Source of the DNA: Mixta mediterraneensis
Lineage (GTDB): Bacteria > Pseudomonadota > Gammaproteobacteria > Enterobacterales > Enterobacteriaceae
NCBI RefSeq assembly: GCF_014946725.1
Contig: NZ_JACFXY010000004.1
Span: 305,988 to 369,987 of the forward strand
Direction: 5' to 3'
Length of the DNA stretch: 64,000 nucleotides
The notes under the pieces are model-generated. The model was not told the origin of the DNA, made no database searches, and saw nothing but the letters and a program-made list of their open reading frames with translations. This document shows, piece after piece, positions 27,167 to 36,758 of the stretch (positions within the stretch are counted from its first letter, which is position 1; every line of letters begins with the position of its first letter). Made by a program: the position numbers and the translations under genes.

Positions 27167-28797
27167 CCGCTGTTGCAGCGGAGGTTTGCCAGAGGCCATC
27201 CTGCCCGCTGAGCGGATGAGGGATTTCAGGACGAGCGGCAGGGAGGCCGCGAGAGGACGGCATGAGCCAGGACGGCGAATCCGTCCGGTCCGTAAAGAAA
27301 TCGCGAAGAAGCGAAGGCACCGCGTAGCGGCGGGCGGGCTGGCCGGAAGCGCGGGTCAAGGGTTGCCGCTCTGCAAACCTTGTCGGTCGCCCGCAGCGGC
27401 AGTAATGAAACTGCCCGTCTGCCCGGGCGAACGAAACCTCACCGCGCTGATCCGCAGCACCAGACAGCCCCTCACCATGCCGGTTCGCGCCACGAATACC
27501 TTCTTCAACGTCAGTTGGCGTCCGAACCAAATTACCTCCCGGCCTGCACAACGCAGTAAAACAGCGACAGAAAGATACCGCTGTTGCAGCGGGGGATTAA
27601 CAGAGGCCATCCTGCCCGCTGAGCGGATGAGGGATTTCAGTACGAGCGGCAGGGAAGCCGCGAAGAGGACGGCATGAGCCAGGACGGCGAATCCATCCGG
27701 TCCGTAAAGAAATCGCGAAGAAGCGAAGGCACCGCGCAGCGGCGGGCGGGCTGGCCGGAAGCGCGGGTCAAGGGTTGCCGCTTTGCAACCCTTGTCGGTC
27801 GCCCGCAGCGGCAGCAATGAAACTGCCCGTCTGCCTGGGCGAACGAAACCTCGCCGCGCTGATCCGCAGCACCAGGCAACTCCTCACCGCGCCGGTTCGC
27901 GCCACGAATACCTTCTTCAACGTCAGTTCGCGTCCGAACCAAATTACCTCCCGGCCTGCACAACGCAGTAAAACAGCGACAGAAAGATACCGCTGTTGCA
28001 GCGGGGGATTAACAGAGGCCATCCCGTCCGCTGAGCGGATGAGGGATTTCAGGACGAGCGGCAGGGAATCCGTCCGGTCCGTAAAGAAATCCCGAAGAAG
28101 CGAAGGCACCGCGTAGCGGCGGGCGGGCTGGCCGGAAGCGCGGGTCAAGGGTTGCCGCTCTGCAACCCTTGTCGGTCGCCCGCAGCGGCAGTAATGAAAC
28201 TGCCCGTCTGCCCGGGCGAACGAAACCTCACCGCGCTGATCCGCAGCACCAGACAAATCCTCACCGCGCCAGATCGCGCCCCGAACAAATCTCTCACCAC
28301 GCTGGTTCGTGCCACGAATACCCTCTTCAGCGCCGGTTCGCGTCCGAACCAAACCACCCGGGTTACCTCCCGGCCTGCACAACGCAGTAAAACAGCGACA
28401 GAAATATACCGCTATTGCAGCGGGGCAGATACCAGAGGCCATCCCGTCCGCTGAGCGGATGAGGGATTTCAGGACGAGCGGCAGGGAGGCCGCGAAGAGG
28501 ACGGCATGAGCCAGGACGGCGAATCCGTCCGGTCCGTAAAGAAATCGCGAAGAAGCGAGGGAACCGCGCAGCGGCGGACGGGCTGGCCGGAAGCGCGGGT
28601 CAAGGGTTGCCGCTCTGCAACCCTTGTCGGTCGCCCGCAGCGGCAGTAATGAAACTGCCCGTCTGCCCGGGCGAACGAAACCTCACCGCGCTGATCCGCA
28701 GCACCAGGCAAATCCTCACCGCGCCAGATCGCGCCCCGAACAAATCTCTCACCACGCTGGTTCGTGCCACGAATACCCTCTTCAGCGCCGGTTCGCA
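27167..28797. repeat. Tandem array: four copies of a GC-rich unit of about 412 bp
   Basis: Units start at 27167, 27578, 27990 and 28409 (each at CCGCT followed by TTGCAGCGG), giving periods of 411, 412 and 419 bp; the last unit is cut at about 28797. Each unit holds the small hairpin CCGCTGTTGCAGCGG (mispaired in unit 4) and a larger one, CAAGGGTTGC / GCAACCCTTG with a 6-base loop (27357-27382, 27769-27794, 28146-28171, 28601-28626; one mismatch in unit 1). Unit 3 lacks about 36 bases present in the others, and units 3 and 4 carry an extra sub-repeat around TCACCACGCTGGTTCG. Arg-rich open frames in the array differ mostly by amino acid changes and show no family match I recognise. Confidence 0.92.
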
Positions 28798-28906
28798 CCC
28801 ACCCTCATATTCCCTATTGTCATATAAGTAACTTTTTTATTATTTGTTGTTATCAATAATAATTCTTAACATCAATAGAACAGATTTCGTGAAGGGAGTA
28901 AATAAC

Positions 28907-29866
28907 GTGAATTTCCAACAGCTTAAAATCATCCGTGAGGCAGCCCGCTGCGAATTTAACTTAACGGAAGTTGCTAATACGCTATTTACTTCCCAGTCGG
29001 GCGTCAGCCGCCACATTCGTGATCTGGAGGACGAACTTGGCGTGGAAATTTTTATCCGTCGCGGTAAGCGTCTGCTGGGCATGACCGAACCGGGCAAAGC
29101 GCTGCTGACCATTGCCGAACGTATCCTTGATGAAGCGGGAAAAGTACGCCGTTTAGCGGATGTTTTTACCAACGAAACCAGCGGCATTCTGTCCATTGCC
29201 ACCACCCATACGCAGGCGCGCTACAGTCTGCCGCGCGTGATTAAGGCATTCCGTCAGCTCTATCCTAATGTGCGTCTCGAATTAAATCAGGGATCGCCGC
29301 AGGAAATTGTCACTATGCTGCTGGCGGGCGAAGCCGACATTGGTATTGCCAGTGAACAGTTAGTCAACAACCCAAGCCTTGCGGCATTTCCGTGGTTTAG
29401 CTGGCATCACGCCTTGTTAGTACCGAAAGATCATGAACTGGTACAGCAGCAACCGATTTCGCTCAGTAAACTCAGTGCGTATCCGCTGATCACTTATCGG
29501 CAGGGCATTACCGGACGTTCGCGTGTTGACCGCGCATTCCAGGGAGCGGGATTAAAGCCGGACATTGTCTTAAGCGCTCAGGATTCCGATGTGGTAAAAA
29601 CCTATGTCAAACTGGGGCTTGGAGTTGGGATACTGGCAGATCAGGCTTGCGAAACGGAAGAGGTTGAAGGGCTGATACGCCTCGATGCAACGCATTTATT
29701 TGAGGCTAACACAGTATGGCTCGGCCTGAAACGCGGTCAGCTACAGCGCAATTATGTCTGGCAATTCCTGGAACTGTGCAATGCCAATCTGTCGCTGGAA
29801 GAGATTAAGCGTCAGGCGCTTTCCTACACCAGCGATGAAGAGCCGGTACTCGATTTCCAAATCTGA
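28907..29866 (+). CDS. cbl: CysB-like LysR regulator of sulfate-starvation genes
   Basis: 319 residues from a GTG at 28907 with AAGGGAG eight bases upstream. VNFQQLKIIREAARCEFNLT, TSQSGVSRHIRDLEDELG, FIRRGKRLLGMTEPGKALL, TYRQGITGRSR and ANTVWLGLKRGQLQRNYVW match E. coli Cbl, which also follows the CysB fold. Cbl activates alkanesulfonate and taurine uptake genes under sulfate starvation and responds to adenosine phosphosulfate. cbl and nac are direct neighbours in E. coli; here they keep their order but are separated by 2.25 kb of repeats. The region just upstream (28800-28906) is AT-rich and should carry its promoter, which in E. coli needs CysB. Confidence 0.95.
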   Translation: MNFQQLKIIREAARCEFNLTEVANTLFTSQSGVSRHIRDLEDELGVEIFIRRGKRLLGMTEPGKALLTIAERILDEAGKVRRLADVFTNETSGILSIATTHTQARYSLPRVIKAFRQLYPNVRLELNQGSPQEIVTMLLAGEADIGIASEQLVNNPSLAAFPWFSWHHALLVPKDHELVQQQPISLSKLSAYPLITYRQGITGRSRVDRAFQGAGLKPDIVLSAQDSDVVKTYVKLGLGVGILADQACETEEVEGLIRLDATHLFEANTVWLGLKRGQLQRNYVWQFLELCNANLSLEEIKRQALSYTSDEEPVLDFQI

Positions 29867-29881
29867 ACACTGCCCCGTGCT

Positions 29882-29902
29882 GCTCCCGACCTGGACGGGA
29901 GC
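29882..29902 (+). terminator. Hairpin after cbl
   Basis: GCTCCCG pairs with CGGGAGC around a 7-base loop, 15 bases after the cbl stop. There is no T run, so termination may be weak or Rho-assisted. The next 230 bases up to 30129 hold no recognised feature. Confidence 0.5.
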
Positions 29903-30129
29903 GCCTTCCACCGGTTGAACCCCCGTCAGCTTTTCCCATCGATAAAATCTGCATAAAGCGTATTTAAGTTTAAAAAGCGTTCGCAGAGGCTTACGTTTTT
30001 TCCAGGACGGTGTACATTTTCCTGATACCGCCCGTCTCGCCACCGGCTTCACGCCAGTCGTCCATGCGCTATAGCCGTTTGGTTAAGGGCAGCGGTTCGG
30101 ACGGTCCTGCATAGGGTAAGGAGACAGAG

Positions 30130-30972
30130 GTGAATATGACGCTACGCCTAATGACGACAGACGATCTCGAAGCCTGTTTTAACATGACACAACGGCTGAA
30201 GTGGCCGCATCGTCGTCAAGACTGGCAGCTGGTGCAACGGCTGGGCGAGGGAGTGGTCACTGAAGAGCAAGGCAAACTGACTGGCTGCGCGATTCTCTGG
30301 CGCTGGGGCGAACGAGCCGCCACCATTGGTCTGGTGATAGTCGATAACCAGCGGCAAGGGCGCGGCTTGGGCAGGCAGTTGATGCTGGCGCTGCTGGAAA
30401 AAGTGCCGGATTATCATTTACGACTGCATGCTACTGAGCAGGGCAAAAGGCTGTACGAGAGACTCGGCTTTGTCAGCTGCGGCACAGTCAGGCAGCACCA
30501 GACTTCGACCCTGGCGAGGGTGCCAGCCAGCGTCATCCCGGCCGGTTTACAGCTACGCCGCGCGCTTACTACCGATCATGCTCGTCTTGTTGAACTAGAC
30601 CAGCAGGCACATGGCATGTTGCGTCCTGATTTATACCATCATCTGATCGGCGATGCCCAAACCATCATCCTGGACGATATGCGGCAAAATATTCACGGCT
30701 TTGCCAGTCTGCGCCGCTTCGGCCACGGCTGGGTCATTGGCCCGATAATTGCCGCTACCTTACCGGTTGCACAAGCTTTGGTCGCCACGCTGATGCAGGG
30801 CCTGAGTGGTGAATTTATCCGTATCGACACTGACGGTGCGCTGCCGCTGGCACCATGGCTGAGCACGCTCGGACTGGAGCTGGTTGATGCGCCAACCACT
30901 ATGGTGCGGGGAAGGCCCTGGACGTCGCAAGGCATGCAGACGTTTGGGTTAATGAGCATGGCGATGGCCTGA
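30130..30972 (+). CDS. GNAT-family N-acetyltransferase with two acetyltransferase-like halves
   Basis: 280 residues. The N-terminal half is a GNAT domain with the acetyl-CoA loop IVDNQRQGRGLGRQLMLALL and a following YERLGFVSCG. The C-terminal half (about residues 145-275: LVELDQQAHGMLRPDLYHHL, GFASLRRFGHGWVIGPIIAA) resembles the second, YitH/Acetyltransf_18-like domain. Start is a GTG at 30130 six bases after GGAG, or the ATG at 30136. It is the first gene of a same-direction run with an aminotransferase and a thiamine-diphosphate enzyme, so it may acetylate an amine or amino acid of that pathway. The substrate is unknown. Confidence 0.83.
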   Translation: MNMTLRLMTTDDLEACFNMTQRLKWPHRRQDWQLVQRLGEGVVTEEQGKLTGCAILWRWGERAATIGLVIVDNQRQGRGLGRQLMLALLEKVPDYHLRLHATEQGKRLYERLGFVSCGTVRQHQTSTLARVPASVIPAGLQLRRALTTDHARLVELDQQAHGMLRPDLYHHLIGDAQTIILDDMRQNIHGFASLRRFGHGWVIGPIIAATLPVAQALVATLMQGLSGEFIRIDTDGALPLAPWLSTLGLELVDAPTTMVRGRPWTSQGMQTFGLMSMAMA

Positions 30973-30987
30973 TGCGCTTTCTTTAAC

Positions 30988-31261
30988 GTGTCTAAATCGC
31001 AGCCCAAAAGCAGGGCGACGGAACAACCTGTGCAGCTGTCATTGCCATTCTCATTTTCAACCATCGTGAACAGCGACGCCGAAGCGCAATTTGTCTTGTA
31101 TGCTTTGAAAAAACCGGTTTCAACGGCGAAACCGTCAGCCATTTACTGCGACGTCCATAACGCGCGGGTTCGCCATGCGTTGGCTGGAACAGTCTTATCA
31201 GCAAATACCGCTGCCCGCGTCATTACGGCAGCGTGCGTCACCAACAGCTTGCGATATTTGA
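30988..31261 (+). pseudogene. Possible small broken gene between GNAT and aminotransferase
   Basis: One frame reads SKSQPKSRATEQPVQLSLPF then FSTIVNSDAEAQFVLYAL. Coding-like text continues in other frames as EKTGFNGETVSHLLRRP and then RGFAMRWLEQSYQQIPLPAS, ending at a TGA at 31259-31261. This looks like a small protein of about 90 residues with one or two frameshifts, or a chance pattern. I recognise no family, and there is no good ribosome site before the GTG at 30988. Confidence 0.25.
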
Positions 31262-31294
31262 GCCAATCGAACGCTACGTGGATGAGGGTTGAAA

Positions 31295-32611
31295 ATGCAA
31301 AATATCATGGCAGAGCAGCAAACATATTCGGATAACGCTGTGACACTGGCTATGCGCGAGCAGAATGTGCCGCGTGGCGTCCTTACCGCGCACCCGCTGG
31401 TCATTGAGCGCGCTCAGGGCAGCGAAGTGTGGGATGTCGCAGGCCATCGCTATCTGGATTTCGTCGGCGGCATAGGCGTGTTGAACGTGGGACATAACCA
31501 TCCGGTGGTAGTCAGTGCGGTCACGCGACAGCTTGGCCTGGTATCCCACGTCTGCTTTCAGGTGGTGGCCTACCCCGGCTATATTCAACTGGCGCAGCGT
31601 CTGAAACAACTGGTCGGCGGCGAAGAAGCCTATAAGAGCGTCTTGTTCACCAGCGGTGCCGAAGCGGTGGAAAATGCAGTGAAAATTGCCCGTGCCAGTA
31701 CTCAGCGATCCGGCATTATCGCGTTTGATGGGGCATTTCATGGTCGTACTTTGCTGGCTGTAACGTTAACCGGCATGAGTACGCCATATAAACAAAATTT
31801 TGGCCCGTTCCCCGGCGATATTTACCGTTTACCCTTCCCGAACCCACTACATGATGTGACGGAAGTGGCGTGCCTGAAGGCGCTGGATCAGCTGTTTGCG
31901 GCACAGATCCAGCCTGAACGCGTGGCGGCAATAATCATCGAACCGGTACAGGGTGATGGCGGCTTCCTGCCAGCCAGCCCCGCATTTATGCAGGCGCTAC
32001 GTCGCATTACCGAACAACACGGTATTCTGCTGATTTGTGATGAAGTGCAGACTGGCTTTGGTCGTACCGGCAAGATGTTTGCCTTTGAGCACCTCAACAT
32101 CAAACCAGATCTGGTCACCGTGGCGAAAAGTCTTGGCGGCGGGTTACCGATCTCTGGCGTTATCGGGAAAGCGGCGATCATGGATGCGCCCACGCCGGGC
32201 GGCCTGGGTGGGACCTATGGCGGCAATGCATTAGCCTGTGCGGCGGCGCTGGCCGTGCTGGATCTGCTGGAAAAAGACAACCTGTTGGATCGGGCGCGTC
32301 AGCTTGGCGAACAGCTGAATGCGCGTCTGCATCTGCTGGCCGGGAAATACGCCTGTATTGGCGAGGTTCGTGGTGTGGGCTTTATGCAGGCGGTGGAAAT
32401 CCTTGACGTTGAAACCGGACATCCTGACGCCGTGCTGGCGCAAAAGATCCTTGATAACGCCTGTCTGGGAGGATTGCTGCTGCTGAAATGTGGCCTGCAC
32501 CGCAACACCATACGCTTCCTGGCTCCCCTGGTCACGACCGACTCACAGCTGGCAGAGGCGCTGCAAATTTTCGATCTTGCTCTGGCCCGCGCCACACATT
32601 GTCCCGGTTAG
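31295..32611 (+). CDS. Class III aminotransferase, GabT-like (4-aminobutyrate transaminase family)
   Basis: 438 residues. PLP fold type I, class III: LDFVGGIGVLNVGHNHP, SGAEAVENAVKIARASTQR, AFHGRTL, IIIEPVQGDGG, ICDEVQTGFGRTG and the Schiff-base Lys in VTVAKSLGGGLPISGV are all present, then GGTYGGNALACAAA. It transfers the terminal amino group of GABA, 5-aminovalerate or a similar omega-amine to alpha-ketoglutarate. Start is the ATG at 31295 behind GAGGG. It sits between a GNAT protein and a thiamine-diphosphate enzyme. The resulting semialdehyde could go to the sad product encoded at 9364, but they are not linked in an operon. Confidence 0.87.
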   Translation: MQNIMAEQQTYSDNAVTLAMREQNVPRGVLTAHPLVIERAQGSEVWDVAGHRYLDFVGGIGVLNVGHNHPVVVSAVTRQLGLVSHVCFQVVAYPGYIQLAQRLKQLVGGEEAYKSVLFTSGAEAVENAVKIARASTQRSGIIAFDGAFHGRTLLAVTLTGMSTPYKQNFGPFPGDIYRLPFPNPLHDVTEVACLKALDQLFAAQIQPERVAAIIIEPVQGDGGFLPASPAFMQALRRITEQHGILLICDEVQTGFGRTGKMFAFEHLNIKPDLVTVAKSLGGGLPISGVIGKAAIMDAPTPGGLGGTYGGNALACAAALAVLDLLEKDNLLDRARQLGEQLNARLHLLAGKYACIGEVRGVGFMQAVEILDVETGHPDAVLAQKILDNACLGGLLLLKCGLHRNTIRFLAPLVTTDSQLAEALQIFDLALARATHCPG

Positions 32612-32849
32612 CCCTCTTCTTACGGCTATTGCAGGGAAAATGGATTTTCCCCGCTGGTCGTCACCCTTAGCGCCGACCTGTCAACAAAGACTATCTTCTC
32701 ACCGATACCCTGGGCCAGAGGACAGCGCACCAGCTGCGGCCAACGCTCCGCGCTGCGGTTAGCGGGTCCCCTGATATTGAGCAAATAGCTGAGGCTGCGA
32801 ATTGTCGTCTACGCTTTAAAACTGCACACATTAAAGGGAGAACGCGACA
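32612..32849 (+). promoter_or_regulatory. Leader region of the thiamine-diphosphate enzyme gene
   Basis: An inverted repeat GGGAAAAT, two bases, ATTTTCCC (32635-32652) lies just after the aminotransferase gene. AAGGGAGAAC precedes the next start. No other element is recognised. Confidence 0.4.
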
Positions 32850-34631
32850 ATGAGCAGTAAAACCAGTGATTTTTTTGTTCAGCGCCTGAAAGAGTGGGGC
32901 GTGACACGCATTTATGGCTATCCCGGCGATGGCATTAACGGCGTACTTGGCGCGATACAACGCGCGAATAAAAACGGCGACGGCATCGAATTTATTCAGG
33001 TACGACATGAAGAGATGGCGGCGTTTATGGCGGCCGGACACGCTAAATTTACCGGCGAGCTGGGCGTTTGCCTGTCTACTGGCGGGCCGGGTGCAACCCA
33101 CCTGCTCACCGGGCTTTACGACGCCAAAATGGATCATGCGCCGGTACTCGCCATTGCCGGCCAGGCAGAAGTCACTGCACGCGGTGCCAGCTATCAGCAA
33201 GAAATGAACCTTGATCGCGTGTTCTCTGATGTCGCAAATTTTGTTCAGGAAGCCGCGTCACCCGCTCAGGTACGCCATTTGATCGATCGCGGTGTGCGGT
33301 TGGCGATAGCGCAAAATGGTGTAGCGGTCTTGATCATTCCTAAAGACATTCAGGATGAGGAGTGGCAAGCGCCGCAGCATGTGCATGGCTATACCCATTC
33401 TGGGCCAGGCTATCAGCGGCCAAAGGTGGTGCCTTATGAAGCTGATTTACAGCGCGCTGCGGAGGTATTAAACGCCGGTAAAAAAGTGGCGATTTTAATC
33501 GGTTCTGGTGCGCGCAACGCGGCGGTAGAAATGGTGCAGGCCGCGAATGTACTGGGCGCTGGCGTGGCGAAGGCGCTGCTCGGCAAAGATGTATTGCCGG
33601 ATGATGCGCCCTTTGTGACCGGTTCGATTGGCCTGCTGGGCACGGAACCGTCCTGGAAACTTATGCAAAACTGCGACACGCTGCTGATGATAGGTAGTGG
33701 CTTCCCGTGGACCGAATTTTTACCGCAGGAAGGCCAGGCGCGGGCGGTGCAAATCGATATTGATCCGGCAATGCTCGGTCTGCGCTATCCGAGCGAAGTC
33801 AATTTACATGGCGATGCTGCCGAGACGCTGCGTGCCTTGCTGCCACTGCTGGAGCATAAAGACGATCGCAGCTGGCAGGAGGACATCGCGCTACAGGTGC
33901 GTGACTGGTGGACGCAGTTGGAAGAGCGCGCGCACGCTCCGGCGAACCCTGTTAATCCACAGCGTGTGGTGTGGGAAATGTCGCCACGACTGCCCGAAAA
34001 TGCCATTGTCACCTCGGATTCCGGTTCCTGCGCTAACTGGTTCGCTCGCGATTATCGCGTGAAACAAGGCCAGCGCGCGTCTTTATCCGGCGGTCTGGCC
34101 TGTATGGGCGCGGCGGTGCCGTATGCGATCGCCGCCAAGTTTGCCAATCCGGAAAAACCGGTGGTGGCGCTGGTAGGCGATGGGGCGATGCAGATGAACA
34201 ATATGGCTGAGCTGATCACCATCCAGAAATACTGGCAACAGTGGTCCGACCCGCGGCTTATTGTCTGCGTATTCAACAACCAGGACCTCAATCAGGTGAC
34301 GTGGGAACAGCGCGTCATGGAGGGTAATCCGCGCTTTGACGCTACCCAGCAATTGCCGGACGTGCCCTATTCGCAGTTCGCGGAGTCACTCGGCCTGCGC
34401 GGCATTTTTGTCGATAACCCCGATGAGCTGGCAGATGCCTGGGAACAGGCATTACGTTCCGATCGGCCCGTGGTGCTGGAAGTGAAAACCGATCCTGAAG
34501 TTGCCCCGCTGCCGCCACACATTACCTTTAAACAGGCGAAAGCTTTTATGGCGTCAATGGCAAAAGGCGATCGCGGCGCGGCGAAAATCATCAGCGATAC
34601 CGCCAGCCAGCTATTTCATAAAAAGCATTAA
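32850..34631 (+). CDS. Thiamine-diphosphate-dependent enzyme, pyruvate oxidase/acetolactate synthase-like
   Basis: 593 residues in three domains: PYR (IYGYPGDGINGVLGA, catalytic Glu in QVRHEEMAAFMAAGHAK), a central domain with VAILIGSGARNAA, and PP (LVGDGAMQMNNMAELITI, then FNNQDLNQVTWEQR). The GDG...NN metal and ThDP motif is intact. The closest enteric relative by architecture is PoxB, but the C-terminus ends in KAKAFMASMAKGDRG-like text and lacks the PoxB membrane-binding tail. It therefore probably acts as a soluble decarboxylase, oxidase or ligase of a 2-keto acid. It follows the GabT-like gene and precedes an SDR gene, each with its own leader. Confidence 0.83.
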   Translation: MSSKTSDFFVQRLKEWGVTRIYGYPGDGINGVLGAIQRANKNGDGIEFIQVRHEEMAAFMAAGHAKFTGELGVCLSTGGPGATHLLTGLYDAKMDHAPVLAIAGQAEVTARGASYQQEMNLDRVFSDVANFVQEAASPAQVRHLIDRGVRLAIAQNGVAVLIIPKDIQDEEWQAPQHVHGYTHSGPGYQRPKVVPYEADLQRAAEVLNAGKKVAILIGSGARNAAVEMVQAANVLGAGVAKALLGKDVLPDDAPFVTGSIGLLGTEPSWKLMQNCDTLLMIGSGFPWTEFLPQEGQARAVQIDIDPAMLGLRYPSEVNLHGDAAETLRALLPLLEHKDDRSWQEDIALQVRDWWTQLEERAHAPANPVNPQRVVWEMSPRLPENAIVTSDSGSCANWFARDYRVKQGQRASLSGGLACMGAAVPYAIAAKFANPEKPVVALVGDGAMQMNNMAELITIQKYWQQWSDPRLIVCVFNNQDLNQVTWEQRVMEGNPRFDATQQLPDVPYSQFAESLGLRGIFVDNPDELADAWEQALRSDRPVVLEVKTDPEVAPLPPHITFKQAKAFMASMAKGDRGAAKIISDTASQLFHKKH

Positions 34632-34741
34632 GGGCTAAATCGGCGCAAACCGTGCCGCTACTCTTAATTTCCGCTTCCCCGGCCGCGCTCGCGTCCGGGT
34701 TCAAACCACATCACTAAAAATAATTAACGGGAGTACGCACC

Positions 34742-35584
34742 ATGGCTGCAAACAAAAACCCGGTATGGTTTATTTCGGGATGTTCGACCGGTTTTGGTCG
34801 TGAGCTGGCACAACAAACCCTTGCCCGCGGATTCAATGTGGTAGTCACGGCGCGTGATACCACAAAAGTCGCTGATTTAGTCGCCGGACATGATAATGGA
34901 CTGGCGGTAGCACTGGATGTTACTCAGCAAGCCAGTATTGATAACGCTGTCAGCGCGGCGCTCGAAAAGTTTGGCACGATAGATGTGCTGGTGAACAATG
35001 CCGGTTACGGTTACCAAAGTTCGGTCGAAGAGGGCGAGGAAAAGGCGATCCGCGCCCAGTTCGACGCTAACGTTTTCGGTCTGTTTGCCCTGACGCGCGC
35101 GGTGCTGCCAACCCTACGTAGAGCGCGTCACGGACATATTATCAATATTACCTCTGTCGCCGGTTTTATTGGCTTTGGTAGCTCAGGCTATTACTCCGCC
35201 AGCAAACATGCGGTAGAGGGCTGGTCAGACTCGCTGGCACTGGAAGTGGGCCCGCTCGGTATTAAAGTCACCCGCGTTGAGCCTGGCCCGTTTCGTACCG
35301 ACTGGGCCGGTCGCTCACTGCAACAAACGACGAGTAAGCTAGCGGAATATGCCGAAACAGCGGCGGCCAGGATGAAATCAACGTCAGAATACAGTGGCAC
35401 ACAAAAAGGCGATCCGGCCCGTGCTGCCACGGCGATGATTGCGATTACTGAGCATGATAATCCCCCACGCCATCTGGTGATGGGCGCATGGGGTTATGAG
35501 GCGGTGACCGAAAAACTGAAGGAACGCCTGGCGCAAATCGAAGCATGGAAACAGACGTCGATCGACACTGATTTTCCAGAATAG
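34742..35584 (+). CDS. Short-chain dehydrogenase/reductase
   Basis: 280 residues of the classical SDR family. The nucleotide-binding loop is SGCSTGFGRELAQ (TGxxxGxG variant), VLVNNAGYG is the NNAG motif, Ser in NITSVAGF and YSASK supply the catalytic Ser-Tyr-Lys. EPGPFRTDWAGRS is typical of the oxidoreductase subgroup acting on small alcohols or ketones. ACGGGAG precedes the ATG. It lies downstream of the thiamine-diphosphate enzyme in the same direction, with 110 bases between. The substrate is unknown. Confidence 0.87.
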   Translation: MAANKNPVWFISGCSTGFGRELAQQTLARGFNVVVTARDTTKVADLVAGHDNGLAVALDVTQQASIDNAVSAALEKFGTIDVLVNNAGYGYQSSVEEGEEKAIRAQFDANVFGLFALTRAVLPTLRRARHGHIINITSVAGFIGFGSSGYYSASKHAVEGWSDSLALEVGPLGIKVTRVEPGPFRTDWAGRSLQQTTSKLAEYAETAAARMKSTSEYSGTQKGDPARAATAMIAITEHDNPPRHLVMGAWGYEAVTEKLKERLAQIEAWKQTSIDTDFPE

Positions 35585-35829
35585 TCATCCTGCCATTATT
35601 TAACGCACATGCCCCCGCTAAGCAGAGCCGGAGAGGACATGTGCTCAGTCTCTCCCTTCTTCCGCACCTTATCCGTTCTCGCCTGCCATGCCGCAGGCAT
35701 AAAGCGAATTCATCGTCATGTCACTGACCCGTCACCGCACTGTCATCTAAAAACTTCAAGGTAACGCCATCACGCAGCATCGCTTTCCGCTGCTTTTTCT
35801 TCTCATTAACCCATGAGGATTTGATCGTG
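35585..35829. other. Intergenic region before phnF
   Basis: A weak inverted repeat GCACATG / CATGTGC with a long loop lies at about 35606-35643. GAGGA at 35814-35818 serves phnF. No Pho box is recognised with confidence. Confidence 0.4.
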
Positions 35830-36543
35830 ATGGCGTTGTCCAGACATCCGACCACTGTTTACCAGGCGGTTGCCGCCCAGCTGGAACAGGCGCTGCATGA
35901 ACGTTATCGCTGTGGGGATTATCTGCCTTCCGAACAACAGCTGGCCGATCACTATGAAGTGAACCGCCACACGCTACGGCGTGCGGTGGATGAATTGGTG
36001 AGTAAAGGGCTACTGCAGCGCCGTCATGGCATTGGCGTTTTGGTGCTGATGCGGCCATACAACTATCCGCTGCATTCACAGGCCCGCTTCAGTCAGAACC
36101 TGCTGGATCAAGGCAGTCACCCAACCAGTGAGCGGCTGTTAGCGGTGCTGCGTCCCGCCAGTCACGATGTGGCCAGCGCGTTAAGTGTGGCTGAAGGCGA
36201 TAACGTTATCCATCTGCGCACGTTGCGCCGGGTAAATGGGGTGCCGGTCTGCGTTATCAATCATTTCCTACCAGACCTGAGCTGGTGGCCGCAGTTGCAG
36301 CGCTTCAACAGCGGATCGCTGCACGATTACCTCTACCAAAGCACCGGTAAACATCTGGTGCGCGCCCAGACGCGTATCAGTACCCACCGCGCACAGGCGA
36401 AAGAGTGCAAACAGCTGGAAATCGCTTTGCAGTCGCCGCTGTTGTGTCTGCGCACGCTAAATAAAACCACCGACGGCGCGATGGCGGAATACTCCGTCAG
36501 CCTGACGCGCGGCGACATGATTGAACTCACCCTGGAGCATTAA
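35830..36543 (+). CDS. phnF: GntR/UTRA-family phosphonate regulator PhnF
   Basis: About 237 residues. The GntR winged helix (YRCGDYLPSEQQLADHYEVN, RHTLRRAVDELVSKGLLQRR) and the UTRA ligand domain (ARFSQNLLDQGSHPTSERLL, VIHLRTLRRVNGVPVC, GSLHDYL, AEYSVSLTRGDMIELTLEH) match E. coli PhnF closely. PhnF regulates the C-P lyase operon. A GTG at 35827 is an alternative start with better spacing from GAGGA. Its stop codon overlaps the phnG start (TAATG), so the original operon junction is preserved, but every gene behind it is broken. The regulator is therefore an orphan in this window. Confidence 0.93.
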   Translation: MALSRHPTTVYQAVAAQLEQALHERYRCGDYLPSEQQLADHYEVNRHTLRRAVDELVSKGLLQRRHGIGVLVLMRPYNYPLHSQARFSQNLLDQGSHPTSERLLAVLRPASHDVASALSVAEGDNVIHLRTLRRVNGVPVCVINHFLPDLSWWPQLQRFNSGSLHDYLYQSTGKHLVRAQTRISTHRAQAKECKQLEIALQSPLLCLRTLNKTTDGAMAEYSVSLTRGDMIELTLEH

Positions 36544-36758
36544 TGGAACAGCAAACGGCCCGCCAGCACTGGTTCTCAGTGCTGGCACACAGCAGCGCAG
36601 AAAACCTTAACGCGCACTGGCAGGCACTCAATCTTACACCTGTATTTACCCTGATCCGGCCCGCCGAAACCGGGCTGACACGTTTGCAGGCGCGCATGGG
36701 CGCAAGCGGCAAATGGTTTGTGATGGGCGACGCCACCGTGAGCAGGGCATTAGCGTGA
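36543..36758 (+). pseudogene. phnG: phnG 5' fragment (C-P lyase subunit)
   Basis: Reads RQHWFSVLAHSSAENLNAHW, then AETGLTRLQARMGASGKWFV and GDAT, which is the N-terminal half of PhnG (carbon-phosphorus lyase core subunit). After GDATV the frame runs into phnC-derived sequence and stops at 36758. About half of PhnG is missing. Confidence 0.9.

Noticed and set aside
27167..28797. CRISPR array
   Set aside because: The repeats are about 412 bp, with no short repeats and unique spacers and no cas genes.
27129..28798. Arg-rich ORFs of 100-220 codons on both strands of the tandem array
   Set aside because: Copies differ mostly by amino acid changes and indels that are not multiples of three, no ribosome sites or families are seen, and high GC alone lengthens such frames.
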